From Denitrificimonas caeni (GTDB taxonomy: Bacteria > Pseudomonadota > Gammaproteobacteria > Pseudomonadales > Pseudomonadaceae), in the NCBI RefSeq assembly GCF_905120345.1, contig NZ_CAJHOA010000001.1, positions 434,001 through 498,000 on the forward strand: a stretch of DNA of 64,000 bases, given 5' to 3'. Below the pieces are notes generated by a model. It worked only from the letters and a program-made list of their open reading frames with translations, had not been told where the DNA came from and ran no database searches. Of this stretch, positions 38,250 through 46,986 are shown piece after piece (position 1 is the first letter of the stretch; every line of letters starts with the position of its first letter). The translations under genes were made by a program, and so were the position numbers.

Positions 38250-39581
38250 TTAAAAACTGCTACTAAAAATCAACTGGCTATACACATTACGTCCATTACC
38301 TGCGAGCTGACTGCCTACCTGCGCAGCGCTTTTTTTCGGTTTATACACACCAACTAAAGGCATAATAGTTAGCTTCGGATGAGCTTGCCACTCCAAATAC
38401 AAATCCACCTCATTACCAGAGAAATCACCCTGACTGCGGTCAATACTCGCAAAGTCAAACAGCTGTAAACCTAACCCAAGCTTGTCACTTACATCAGCTG
38501 TTAAACCGACAAAATGCACCTTAGCATTACTGTTAAAAGGTCCGGCGTAGTTAGCAGCGACTTCACCCTGATACCATGTACCAAAGCCACGACTAAAGCC
38601 GTAAAAAAGCGGGTCATAATGTTTACTAAAACGACTGTAGCGATAGCTTAATGTCGGCGACCACGCTACATCTTGGAACGTCCAACCCGCCTCCAAATAC
38701 CAGGCATTATTATTGCCACTAGGTTTATCTTGCCAAGCATACTCAGCAGATAAAAACAAAGGCTCAACACCTAAATTACCTTGTCCACGTAAGCTGTAGA
38801 CTTTCATACCATCACGCTCTAACTGAACATCATCAGCATACTTTTTGTCTACACCTTGACCTTTAATAAAGGTCAACCCTAAGGTTCCCTGTTCTGCAGC
38901 ATGCTCCAAAGTACCTACATATAACTCAGTTTTGGCTTGTGCTCGGTTATCTGATTTAAGCCATATAAGGTCACTACGCCAGCCTTCAGAACCACCTATA
39001 CGCAAGACCGCAGTTTCAGCAAAACTACTACGTCCAGCTAAATAATAAGCGCCACCTCGATCTAAGACTCCATCAGCGAGCCCTTGACCAAAAGATACTT
39101 GATCACCGTTAATTAAAAAACCATCACCAACACTAAGAAGCTGACGACCAGCGGATACTTCTAGACCATGCTGCCCTAAGACCGGGAATAGGTCTCCTGA
39201 ACGCCAGCGCATCCAAGCATCCTCAAGTTTAGTGCGACGTTCTGAACCATCAGTAAACCCAGCAGCATCCCCATCACCCCAAGTAGCGGTACTCACCCAC
39301 GCTAAACCAGCATCAAGCACTGATGCATTACTAAATTGCTGACTACCACTAAAACCATACTTTAACGTTCCTTCTCGCCAAGTATGACTTTTAGCTGTTT
39401 GTGTTCCTGTTTGCTGATAGGCTTTTTTACTGTTAAAAATACCAAAGTTAGCTGACAAATCAAAATTAAGTTGTTGCTCGGGAGTGCTATACAACTCATA
39501 AGCTTCTGCTGACACCAAGCCACTTCCAACAAATAAGCATGCAGCATAATAGGCACGACGCTGCTTAAAAAAGGTCGACAT
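38250..39581 (-). CDS. Outer-membrane beta-barrel porin within the QHNDH operon
   Basis: A 443-residue exported protein with a signal peptide (ACLFVGSGLVSAEA), alternating beta-strand pattern throughout, WFQ-rich strands and a terminal aromatic residue (YSQLIFSSSF), all typical of outer-membrane porins. The sequence resembles alginate-export/AlgE-like and short-chain porin families (GRQLLSVGDGFLINGDQVSFGQG). It lies between qhpB and qhpG, so it may admit amines or small solutes to the periplasm; this role is inferred. It is not part of the core qhp gene set known in Paracoccus. Confidence 0.75.
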   Translation of the reverse strand: MSTFFKQRRAYYAACLFVGSGLVSAEAYELYSTPEQQLNFDLSANFGIFNSKKAYQQTGTQTAKSHTWREGTLKYGFSGSQQFSNASVLDAGLAWVSTATWGDGDAAGFTDGSERRTKLEDAWMRWRSGDLFPVLGQHGLEVSAGRQLLSVGDGFLINGDQVSFGQGLADGVLDRGGAYYLAGRSSFAETAVLRIGGSEGWRSDLIWLKSDNRAQAKTELYVGTLEHAAEQGTLGLTFIKGQGVDKKYADDVQLERDGMKVYSLRGQGNLGVEPLFLSAEYAWQDKPSGNNNAWYLEAGWTFQDVAWSPTLSYRYSRFSKHYDPLFYGFSRGFGTWYQGEVAANYAGPFNSNAKVHFVGLTADVSDKLGLGLQLFDFASIDRSQGDFSGNEVDLYLEWQAHPKLTIMPLVGVYKPKKSAAQVGSQLAGNGRNVYSQLIFSSSF

Positions 39582-39652
39582 AGGATGTTCCTTTGAATTA
39601 TTTATTAGTTTTTATCAGCGACAGGTAGCTCACACCACCTGCCGCGACTGAC

Positions 39653-40780
39653 TTAGCGGATAAAGACTTGCGCTGTAGTAATAGCCATGTCACCACCCGG
39701 CAGGCTGATGCTGCCAGTTTTCTCAAGGGTTTGTGCATCATGGATACTAATATCGTTGAGCGTACCTACAAGATAAATTTTATCGCCATTGGTACTGAAG
39801 TGTAAGTTGTAGTAGGTATGGTCTAATTCTTGAGCTTGCAACAACTCCTGCTTCTCAATGTCATATTTCGTTAAACGGTTCAACAAACCGTACATCAAAT
39901 TAGGCTCTTTCGGTGAGCGCTGACCGGTAAAGTAGATCTCAACAACATCACCAAAGTCTTTAGTTTCCGTCTCCCCTGTTGCTAGGTTGACATTAAAAAA
40001 CCCATACTTATATTCAGCAGTTTCTAAGTTTTGGCTGGCGTCAGTAAATTTAGGCGCTGTGTACAAAATACTGAAGTCGCGATTGACTTGCTGGTGCGGC
40101 CAAAAGTACAGCACATCAGGCTGGCCATAATTCTCACGCTTCCAGTTGCGACTAGGGATAGCAACCGTATAGCTGCCATCTTGCACATTCACCTTATAGA
40201 TGTCTGGGCCTGCCATATACAAAGAGCCATCATCGGCTGCTTGCATGATGTACACCTGGCGCGGCGCGGGGAAACTACGTATAGGTTTAGCATTCACCCC
40301 GCCATCGGTACTAAATACCTGCAGGCGTGGTTGCTGTATCGTGTAGTGATCTATTGATTTATGCACCGCGTTATTAACGCTATAAAGTTCTTTGCCATCA
40401 GCGCTAACAGCAAATGAGAACATCGCTCGCGCATCTTCGTTAGCAGCTTGCGCAAACACAGCATTAAACTCTAATTTACAGGTATCTAAATCAAAGCCAT
40501 ACACTTGGCGAAAACCATTACCTAGAACATAAGCTCGTTTCTTATCAGGGCTTATGGATACTGTACCTGGGCCAAACTGGCCTGGCATGTTGCACGACTT
40601 ATAGACCTTATCAGTCGCCACATCAATTAAGTGCAAGTTATCGGGATAATTTGTCACTGCAAGGTATTCATGCCCCTTGACTAGGGCTTTTTGGCTGGTA
40701 TCAGCCCAAGTTGATACTGTAAACAAACTGGTTAACAGGCTTAAACCGACAGCTACTACTATTTTATTTTTATTTAACAT
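39653..40780 (-). CDS. qhpB: Quinohemoprotein amine dehydrogenase, beta subunit
   Basis: A 375-residue periplasmic seven-bladed beta-propeller subunit with a signal peptide (ending STWA-DTS). It has family segments HEYLAVTNYPDNLHLIDVATDKVYKSC, SISPDKKRAYVLGNG and LHFSTNGDKIYLVGTLNDI, and cysteine pairs that can form the known disulfide. It helps enclose the CTQ-bearing gamma subunit. The ribosome site GAGGA precedes ATG 40780; it is 27 bases downstream of qhpC in the same operon. Confidence 0.95.
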   Translation of the reverse strand: MLNKNKIVVAVGLSLLTSLFTVSTWADTSQKALVKGHEYLAVTNYPDNLHLIDVATDKVYKSCNMPGQFGPGTVSISPDKKRAYVLGNGFRQVYGFDLDTCKLEFNAVFAQAANEDARAMFSFAVSADGKELYSVNNAVHKSIDHYTIQQPRLQVFSTDGGVNAKPIRSFPAPRQVYIMQAADDGSLYMAGPDIYKVNVQDGSYTVAIPSRNWKRENYGQPDVLYFWPHQQVNRDFSILYTAPKFTDASQNLETAEYKYGFFNVNLATGETETKDFGDVVEIYFTGQRSPKEPNLMYGLLNRLTKYDIEKQELLQAQELDHTYYNLHFSTNGDKIYLVGTLNDISIHDAQTLEKTGSISLPGGDMAITTAQVFIR

Positions 40781-40807
40781 AGCAAAATCCTCAAAATCAG
40801 CGCGCTA

Positions 40808-41131
40808 TTACTTATCGTCCGGGAAAATGGTGTTGAGATTACGCCAGTCCTGATCGGAATTGATCGCGTCTTTATTCCAGTTAGGGTGGGTATTCATAAT
40901 GTCTGGTAACTGTGCAGGCCACCAACATGGATCAGCGCAACCATATAAGTCACTTTCCATAGGCTGACATAACGAGCTCACGCCACCAAAGGCGTCTACC
41001 TCCCAGCCTGGGTCAGTTGTTGCTGTACAGCCGACAACAGCACTCATCGCCATTACTTCACCAACTTTATCTTCATCGATAGCCTGCAACATTTTTTTTG
41101 CTTTATTATTAATTGCTTTTAAGTGTTTCAT
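40808..41131 (-). CDS. qhpC: Quinohemoprotein amine dehydrogenase, gamma subunit (CTQ precursor)
   Basis: A 107-residue precursor: a 28-residue leader ([15 protein letters not shown] ... GEVMA) and a 79-residue mature peptide starting MSAVVGC. All residues needed for the known cross-links are present. In precursor numbering the thioether pairs are Cys35-Glu44, Cys55-Asp61 and Cys69-Asp77, and the quinone pair is Cys65-Trp71 in [12 protein letters not shown] (mature 7-16, 27-33, 41-49, 37-43). Asp40 corresponds to the mature catalytic-region aspartate. Its start overlaps qhpD by 23 bases. It is matured by QhpD, QhpG, QhpE and QhpF. Confidence 0.97.
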   Translation of the reverse strand: MKHLKAINNKAKKMLQAIDEDKVGEVMAMSAVVGCTATTDPGWEVDAFGGVSSLCQPMESDLYGCADPCWWPAQLPDIMNTHPNWNKDAINSDQDWRNLNTIFPDDK

Positions 41132-42563
41132 AATTAGTTTCCTTGCGCGGAGTGATATAAGTCGTAATAAAATCAGGATTCTCAGCCATAATTCGACTGT
41201 AGACTTCAATACCAAAATCAACCCAGTCACGCATGAGGTCACAGTAGTGATAGGTTGGATGTGTAGGGTCACCATAACGCGCGTAGCTTTCATGGTAACA
41301 ACCACCAGAGCACAGATTACGAATACGACAGGTTTCACAACCGGTATTACTGCGGTCAAGACGTTGTGAGAGAAAATCATTCAATTCAACCTGCTTCACA
41401 CCCTCATGCACATTGCCAAAGGTCGGCAGAGTAGAACCGGTGAAGCGATGGCATAAATTCAACTCGCCCTCGTGATCAACTGCTAACATTTTCAGACCTG
41501 CACCACAGGGCAGTGATTTTTTATGCCCCTCGTGAATATCAGTAATCAGTTGGTGTAGATTTGAAAAGCCAATATTGCGGTGCTCTAAAGCCTCAGCCAA
41601 GTAATGACGGCCCAACAACTTCATATTGTTAAATACGGCCTCCACCTCTTCTGGCTCTAAGTTAAAACTGCTGATATCACCTGAGGTGACGGGAGCAAAA
41701 CCGACCTCGGCAAAACCAAGTTCGTTAAACAAGTGATTCCAGATTGTTTCAACATCGGTAATACCCTTAGTCAGGGTCACTCGAGCTCCAACGGGGCGGC
41801 TGGTGTAACGTGACAACAGCATTTCAGCCTTACGTCGTACGACATCATATGTGCCCTGTCCACCCACAGTAATACGATTACGATCATGCACAGTTTTAGG
41901 CCCGTCGATACTCACGGACAGACCAAAGTTGTGCGCATTCAGGTAATCAATAATGTTCTCTGTCAGCAAGGTGGCATTTGTTGTCATCACAAACTCAATA
42001 CGCTTACCTAAGCTTGCAAAGCGTTTCTCGCAATAATCCACCACATATTCGATCAGAGGTCGATTGCTCAATGGTTCTCCACCAAAAAAAACCACCGTAT
42101 AGTTTTTCTCATCAGGGGATTCTTTAAGTAGCATTTCCACAGAAGCAACAGCCGTTTCCTGACTCATTTTTTTGCCAGCAGAAGGGATGTCGAGATCTTC
42201 TTTATAGCAGTAGGTACAACTGAGATTACAACCCGTATTGACGTTCAACACCACGGTATTGATAGCTGTTCGATCAACACGCTTGTTAGCGATATCTGGT
42301 GTTAGTGGTGATCCATCGCTGATCACTTCAAGAGCAATCAAATCACGTATCGTTTGCACCACATCATCGTGCGGGAAACGATCACTAAAGCGAGCATGCA
42401 ACTCCTCTGCAGAACAACTTTCTTTGCGTAAGCTATCTATCATTTCAGAGGTCAACTCGTCACTGGCAAAGAGCGAACTGGTTGGAATGTGAAATAGCAT
42501 ACGCGCTGCATCCACATGCACTTCGTGCAAGTTATGTTCAACGATATTAAATAATGCACCCAT
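41109..42563 (-). CDS. qhpD: Radical SAM/SPASM thioether-forming maturase QhpD
   Basis: A 484-residue radical SAM enzyme that forms the three Cys-Asp/Glu thioether bonds in QhpC. The SAM cluster motif C-x3-C-x2-C is CNLSCTYC (Cys112, 116, 119), followed by [11 protein letters not shown]. The C-terminal SPASM domain has auxiliary-cluster cysteines in [29 protein letters not shown] and YHYCD. It is placed between qhpA and qhpC, as in known QHNDH operons. GGAG precedes ATG 42563. Confidence 0.96.
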   Translation of the reverse strand: MGALFNIVEHNLHEVHVDAARMLFHIPTSSLFASDELTSEMIDSLRKESCSAEELHARFSDRFPHDDVVQTIRDLIALEVISDGSPLTPDIANKRVDRTAINTVVLNVNTGCNLSCTYCYKEDLDIPSAGKKMSQETAVASVEMLLKESPDEKNYTVVFFGGEPLSNRPLIEYVVDYCEKRFASLGKRIEFVMTTNATLLTENIIDYLNAHNFGLSVSIDGPKTVHDRNRITVGGQGTYDVVRRKAEMLLSRYTSRPVGARVTLTKGITDVETIWNHLFNELGFAEVGFAPVTSGDISSFNLEPEEVEAVFNNMKLLGRHYLAEALEHRNIGFSNLHQLITDIHEGHKKSLPCGAGLKMLAVDHEGELNLCHRFTGSTLPTFGNVHEGVKQVELNDFLSQRLDRSNTGCETCRIRNLCSGGCYHESYARYGDPTHPTYHYCDLMRDWVDFGIEVYSRIMAENPDFITTYITPRKETNYETLKSN

Positions 42564-42608
42564 GATGTCACTCCAAATCTAGTTAAGTAGCTGTCACAAT
42601 TTTTGCCA

Positions 42609-44198
42609 CTAAGGAAGCGGTGGAATGGCCCATCGTTGCACCGTTACTATCAGCTGGCCTTCGCCTTGTAACTTACGTCCCGCATCATCAACTTCAGCAA
42701 TAACTTTAAGATTTCCCACGTTACTTGAGTTCATTTGCCGATCAGGATTCGGACCTGCATCACCAGGAGTAAAGATGCCTGTCTCAGATTGCATCTTGCC
42801 GGCAAAACGTACGTCTTCAAGCTTTTCTGCTGTCTCATCAAAGGCAGCAACTGTCCAGTTTGCTGGCATAATACCTACACGGTATGGGGTTTTACCGTCG
42901 GCACCCACTGCCCACGCTTCAGCATCAAAACGCCCTTCAACTTTTTCTGTTGTGCCGCCATTACCGCCAACACGAGCAATCGAGTAGTCAGGTAAAACCT
43001 TAACTGTCTCGATCTTATCGTACAGCGCTAATTGACCGCCTTTAGCGCTACCAATACTTGCAGTACGCAAACCTAAATCAGCATCGACTGCGACTTTCAC
43101 TCGGTAAGTCACTTGCCCTGTACTTCTAGACTCTTCTTTCAGAACTTGAACACCTGCTCCAAATTCAGGCACGTCTTTCAAATCAGTACCAACAAGAGTC
43201 AAACTCGCTTCAGTTCCGCGTTTTAAGTAGCTAGGCTGCAAGGCTAAAATATGAGTTTTACCAGATTGTGCTGCTGTAAAGTCTAGGCCACGCTCATCAC
43301 GGTCACGCTCAAACATACGCCCTTGCATTTCACCATTTACAACTGCAAACACTTGGCGCATGGCATGCTCACCTACTTTAATATTTGCGCGCCACTCATA
43401 GCCATTATAAAGAACTGCTGTCCCAGAGCCTTTAAATGCGCGACCATCAGCATATTGCCCATCAAGAGTCACTTTAAACTGGTCATTGTCTTGTGCTAGA
43501 AGCTGCATATTTCCGCGCACTTCCCCCTCGCCGGTATAATGCCCGCTGAAGCTCCAGCTACCTTCTAAGGTTTTAGCTGCTGGTTTTTCAACTTGCCATT
43601 TAGACCATTCGTCTGAGTCGTAGGGGTACTTCTTGGCAATCTCACCGACAGTCTTATTGATAGCAATATCAAACCAGTCTCGGTCACGTGACAACGCTTG
43701 ATACTCTAAAGAAGCCCACTGCCCAAGATGGAAGTGCACTAAATGACTCCACTCTTCAGCAGGTCGACGCTGCAAAATAGTACGCGCACCTGAGTGACAT
43801 CGAGCACACATCTGCCCAAACTCTTCTTCTTCACCTTGGAAATTTTCTTGCGTATTTAAACGTCGCTCCATGGCATAACGCACATCTTGTACTTCTCTAG
43901 GGGCTAACCCCTGTTTATCAGATAAGTACTTAACCAACACACGACGATCGTCGTTATTTATCTCAACCCCGTGTGTCACCTGCATTCGTGCTACAGTCAT
44001 CAACCAGCCTTCAGGCGTCTTACGTTGCTGGCTAATACGGCTCAATTCATTATCTGCCCCTGGGGCATGGCAAGTAGAGCAGGTCTGCTCAAGTATTTGC
44101 GGGCCGGTAAGCGGCTCAGCCCAGCTGGCCACGGAAACACAGCTGATAGCCAAGGCTAATACACTAGGTACAGCGGCTAGTCTTAGTTTCGTTTTCAT
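42609..44198 (-). CDS. qhpA: Quinohemoprotein amine dehydrogenase, alpha subunit (di-haem)
   Basis: A 529-residue periplasmic subunit with a signal peptide (cleavage near VASWA-EP). The N-terminal di-haem domain has CSTCH (Cys40-His44) and CARCH (Cys131-His135), followed by three beta-barrel domains typical of the alpha subunit. It transfers electrons from CTQ to azurin or cytochrome c. It is first in the operon; ATG 44198 follows GGAGG with TTTTG spacing. A sigma-54 promoter is predicted upstream on this strand. Confidence 0.96.
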   Translation of the reverse strand: MKTKLRLAAVPSVLALAISCVSVASWAEPLTGPQILEQTCSTCHAPGADNELSRISQQRKTPEGWLMTVARMQVTHGVEINNDDRRVLVKYLSDKQGLAPREVQDVRYAMERRLNTQENFQGEEEEFGQMCARCHSGARTILQRRPAEEWSHLVHFHLGQWASLEYQALSRDRDWFDIAINKTVGEIAKKYPYDSDEWSKWQVEKPAAKTLEGSWSFSGHYTGEGEVRGNMQLLAQDNDQFKVTLDGQYADGRAFKGSGTAVLYNGYEWRANIKVGEHAMRQVFAVVNGEMQGRMFERDRDERGLDFTAAQSGKTHILALQPSYLKRGTEASLTLVGTDLKDVPEFGAGVQVLKEESRSTGQVTYRVKVAVDADLGLRTASIGSAKGGQLALYDKIETVKVLPDYSIARVGGNGGTTEKVEGRFDAEAWAVGADGKTPYRVGIMPANWTVAAFDETAEKLEDVRFAGKMQSETGIFTPGDAGPNPDRQMNSSNVGNLKVIAEVDDAGRKLQGEGQLIVTVQRWAIPPLP

Positions 44199-44289
44199 CA
44201 AAACCTCCAGATTATTCTTATTGTTAGACCGTAACTTGATTGCTCAGACTCAGCTAACTTGGCAAAGTTTTCACGGCTTAATAAAAACA

Positions 44290-44305
44290 TGCTATTTCTA
44301 TGCCA
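44290..44305 (-). promoter_or_regulatory. Sigma-54 promoter of the qhpA operon
   Basis: Minus-strand TGGCAT-AGAAA-TAGCA, with GG and GC exactly 10 bases apart; the -12 box has one change (TAGC for TTGC). It lies 92-107 bases upstream of qhpA ATG, pointing toward it. A sigma-54 activator gene lies in the same cluster. Confidence 0.65.
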
Positions 44306-44402
44306 GCTTTTTAAATAGCTTTAAAAATCAATAACTTAAAGAAAAAATAAAAACTATTAAAAATATATACTTAGGTATAAGCAGTGGAAACTAACCTGTT
44401 TG

Positions 44403-44540
44403 TGTATCAGCATGAGACAGCAATGCTCCAGACTAAGACTTAACTCCTAAAATAATTAAACGCCTTATAGCACACCTATGCAGTACACCATTCCTTAGAG
44501 CGTCTCACCATGTGTTAGGCATATGTCGCAATTTACGACA
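44403..44540. promoter_or_regulatory. Candidate enhancer: two TGT-N11-ACA inverted repeats
   Basis: Two imperfect 17-base palindromes, TGTATC-AGCAT-GAGACA at 44403-44419 and TGTCG-N7-CGACA at 44524-44540, lie between the divergent sigma-54 promoters. They have the form and position expected for the upstream sites of an enhancer-binding regulator. The 44202-44669 interval contains no gene. Confidence 0.5.
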
Positions 44541-44615
44541 GAACGGCCAATTAAAAGCATCTTGTGAAAATGAAACAATGCAGCTAAGCACGCTAGATTA
44601 TAGCTCTCAAAGAGT

Positions 44616-44631
44616 TGGCATATCCTTTGCT
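44616..44631 (+). promoter_or_regulatory. Sigma-54 promoter of the cluster aldehyde dehydrogenase
   Basis: TGGCAT-ATCCT-TTGCT, a near-perfect -24/-12 element with 10 bases between GG and GC. It lies 39-54 bases upstream of ATG 44670, divergent from the qhpA promoter. Confidence 0.85.
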
Positions 44632-44669
44632 TATTAAAAGAGACAGTCCTAATAATAAGAGAGCTCAAT

Positions 44670-46163
44670 ATGTCTAAACAATTTTCGCCATTAGCTTCCA
44701 CCTTGCTTTTCGCACAGCGTCAGCACGGCTTATTTATTAATAATCAGAGCCAAGCTGCAATAAGTGGTGCGACTATGGAATTAGAGAACCCTGCTAACGG
44801 TGAGTTTTTATGTAGTGTCGCGCAAGCAGACGTCATGGATGTAGATCGTGCAGTTCATGCTGCGAAAAACGCTTTTGAAGGTCAGGCATGGGGGAAAATG
44901 CGGCCTCGTGAACGACAAAACCTCCTTTGGAGGCTTGCAGATCTTATGGAGAGAGACGCTCAAATCTTAGCTGAACTTGAATGCTTAAATAATGGTAAAA
45001 GCGCACAAGTAGCACTAGTTATGGATGTGCAGTTATCGATCGACTTTTTACGCTATATGGCTGGCTGGGCTACTAAAATAACAGGTAGCACCGTAGATGT
45101 ATCTATTCCTTTAATACCTGACGCTGACTTCCATGGTTTTACGCGTCGAGAGCCAGCTGGTGTTGTAGGAGCAATTGTGGCGTGGAACTTTCCTCTCTTA
45201 TTAGCCTGTTGGAAACTAGCTCCAGCCTTGGCTACAGGCTGCTCTATGGTACTTAAGCCCGCCGATGAAACACCTCTTAGTGTCCTAAAAATGGCTGAGT
45301 TAGTACAAGAGGCTGGTTACCCAGAAGGCGTTTTTAACGTTATCACAGGCGTAGGCTCTATAGCTGGGGCTGCACTCAGCGAGCATCCATTAGTTAATAA
45401 ATTAACCTTTACCGGCTCGACACAAGTAGGCCAAATCATTGGCAAAGCTGCACTGGACAATATGACACGCATTACGCTGGAGCTCGGCGGCAAATCCCCA
45501 ACAATAGTATTGGCTGATGCTAATATTAAAACTGCTGCAGCCGGTGCTGCAAATGCAATTTTCTTTAACCACGGCCAGGTTTGTAGCGCTGGCTCGCGGC
45601 TTTATGTACAACGTGAAATTTTTGATCAAGTCGTTGAAGAAATTGCAGCTATCGCTAATAGCATGCAATTAGGCGAAGGCATGGATCCAAGTACTGATAT
45701 GGGCCCATTAATTTCATCCAAACAACAAAAACGTGTACAAAGATATATCGATCAGGGTAAGGCACTAGGCGCTAAAATTGTATGTGGTGGAGAATCATTT
45801 GGCCCTGGTTACTTTGTGCAACCAACTGTTATCTCAGAAATAAATCAATCATCCCCTCTCGTGCAAGAAGAGATTTTTGGGCCCGTATTAGTCGCTATTC
45901 CCTTTGATAATATCGAAGAAGTCATAGAGCTAGCCAATGATAACCCTTACGGACTTGGTGCAAGTATTTGGTCAAATGATTTAGCACTGGTTCATCGATT
46001 AATTCCTCGGATTAAATCTGGCTCTGTCTGGGTCAATTGCCACAGCGCACTGGATCCAGCCTTACCATTTGGCGGCTATAAAATGTCTGGATATGGACGT
46101 GAAATGGGTGAGGAAGCTATTTTTAGCTACACAGAACACAAATCCGTCCTGATTCGCATATAA
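44670..46163 (+). CDS. NAD-dependent aldehyde dehydrogenase, phenylacetaldehyde/aromatic type
   Basis: A 497-residue aldehyde dehydrogenase of the phenylacetaldehyde/betaine aldehyde group. It has GAIVAWNFPLLLACWK, a catalytic glutamate in LELGGKSPT, and cysteine in FFNHGQVCSAGSR. It ends FGGYKMSGYGREMG. It is transcribed divergently from qhpA under a sigma-54 promoter, so it should oxidise the aldehyde made from the amine by QHNDH. The equivalent gene in the Pseudomonas putida phenylethylamine cluster is peaE; that name is not certain here. Confidence 0.88.
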   Translation: MSKQFSPLASTLLFAQRQHGLFINNQSQAAISGATMELENPANGEFLCSVAQADVMDVDRAVHAAKNAFEGQAWGKMRPRERQNLLWRLADLMERDAQILAELECLNNGKSAQVALVMDVQLSIDFLRYMAGWATKITGSTVDVSIPLIPDADFHGFTRREPAGVVGAIVAWNFPLLLACWKLAPALATGCSMVLKPADETPLSVLKMAELVQEAGYPEGVFNVITGVGSIAGAALSEHPLVNKLTFTGSTQVGQIIGKAALDNMTRITLELGGKSPTIVLADANIKTAAAGAANAIFFNHGQVCSAGSRLYVQREIFDQVVEEIAAIANSMQLGEGMDPSTDMGPLISSKQQKRVQRYIDQGKALGAKIVCGGESFGPGYFVQPTVISEINQSSPLVQEEIFGPVLVAIPFDNIEEVIELANDNPYGLGASIWSNDLALVHRLIPRIKSGSVWVNCHSALDPALPFGGYKMSGYGREMGEEAIFSYTEHKSVLIRI

Positions 46164-46326
46164 AATCCACACCACCTAAACACAGACTCAGTAAGCGTCA
46201 CGCCTAAACACTGGACAACACCGCTGACTGAGTCGGTGTAATTGCGAACAGTAAAAACATGCAGCAATAGCTGCCGTACTCAAAGCATGGTTTGCATAAA
46301 AAGCTTAACGACTCAAGCAGTATAAT

Positions 46327-46986
46327 TTACTCGCGTTGCTGAGCACCAACTCGATAGGCATACCGCTGCAAGTAGGCATACACATCTGCTGAGGCGAACC
46401 CTCTAGCAAGTTGTTCAGCAACAATTCCTGACAGATGGGCGCATGCCATACTTGAACCTGCATGCGGTACAGGGCCGCGTACGTGTGCAGCGAACTCAGC
46501 ATTTTCAGCCTGTAGCCAAGACCACTGATCAGCCGAACAACGACCATCACCCGTCACACTGAAAACATGCGAGTAGCTAGCAGGATACACTGGAGCACCC
46601 ATTGCAGGACTGGAAGCAAATAACAGCACCCCTTGTTCAGTAGCTGCTTGGCACGCACTGTGCAAACTTGCTCTGGACTGCGCAACACCAGCACTCAAGT
46701 TAACTAGGCTTACACCTTGCTCAAGCAACCAGTATAACGCTGCCACTAATTGAGCCACTGAACTGCGCCCTTTCTCATCAAGCACCTTAGCTACTAAAAA
46801 ACGACTCTCAGGACTATGCTCAGAAATAATGGTTAAAACAGCGGAACCATGTCCATTATCATCCAGCCCTCCAATACTTTGCTGCACTCCTTGCGCGGTT
46901 AACTCGAAGCTGGCACTTTCTAGCACTAAGTGCTGCTGATCAAGCTTGTAACCACTGTCAATAATACCAATACGCCTAGCTAACAT
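46327..46986 (-). CDS. qhpE: Subtilisin-like maturation protease QhpE
   Basis: A 219-residue cytoplasmic subtilase without signal peptide or propeptide. The triad is visible: Asp10 (IIDSG), His46 (DNGHGSAV) and Ser179 (GSSMACAH). In Paracoccus QhpE removes the QhpC leader once it is cross-linked. ATG 46986 lies inside the end of qhpF (overlap 11 bases), so translation is coupled. It is convergent with the aldehyde dehydrogenase gene. Confidence 0.92.
   Translation of the reverse strand: MLARRIGIIDSGYKLDQQHLVLESASFELTAQGVQQSIGGLDDNGHGSAVLTIISEHSPESRFLVAKVLDEKGRSSVAQLVAALYWLLEQGVSLVNLSAGVAQSRASLHSACQAATEQGVLLFASSPAMGAPVYPASYSHVFSVTGDGRCSADQWSWLQAENAEFAAHVRGPVPHAGSSMACAHLSGIVAEQLARGFASADVYAYLQRYAYRVGAQQRE

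Noticed and set aside
46218-46239. ACACCG / CGGTGT hairpin between the aldehyde dehydrogenase and qhpE
   Set aside because: Only a 6-bp stem with a 10-base loop and no U-run; too weak to call a terminator.
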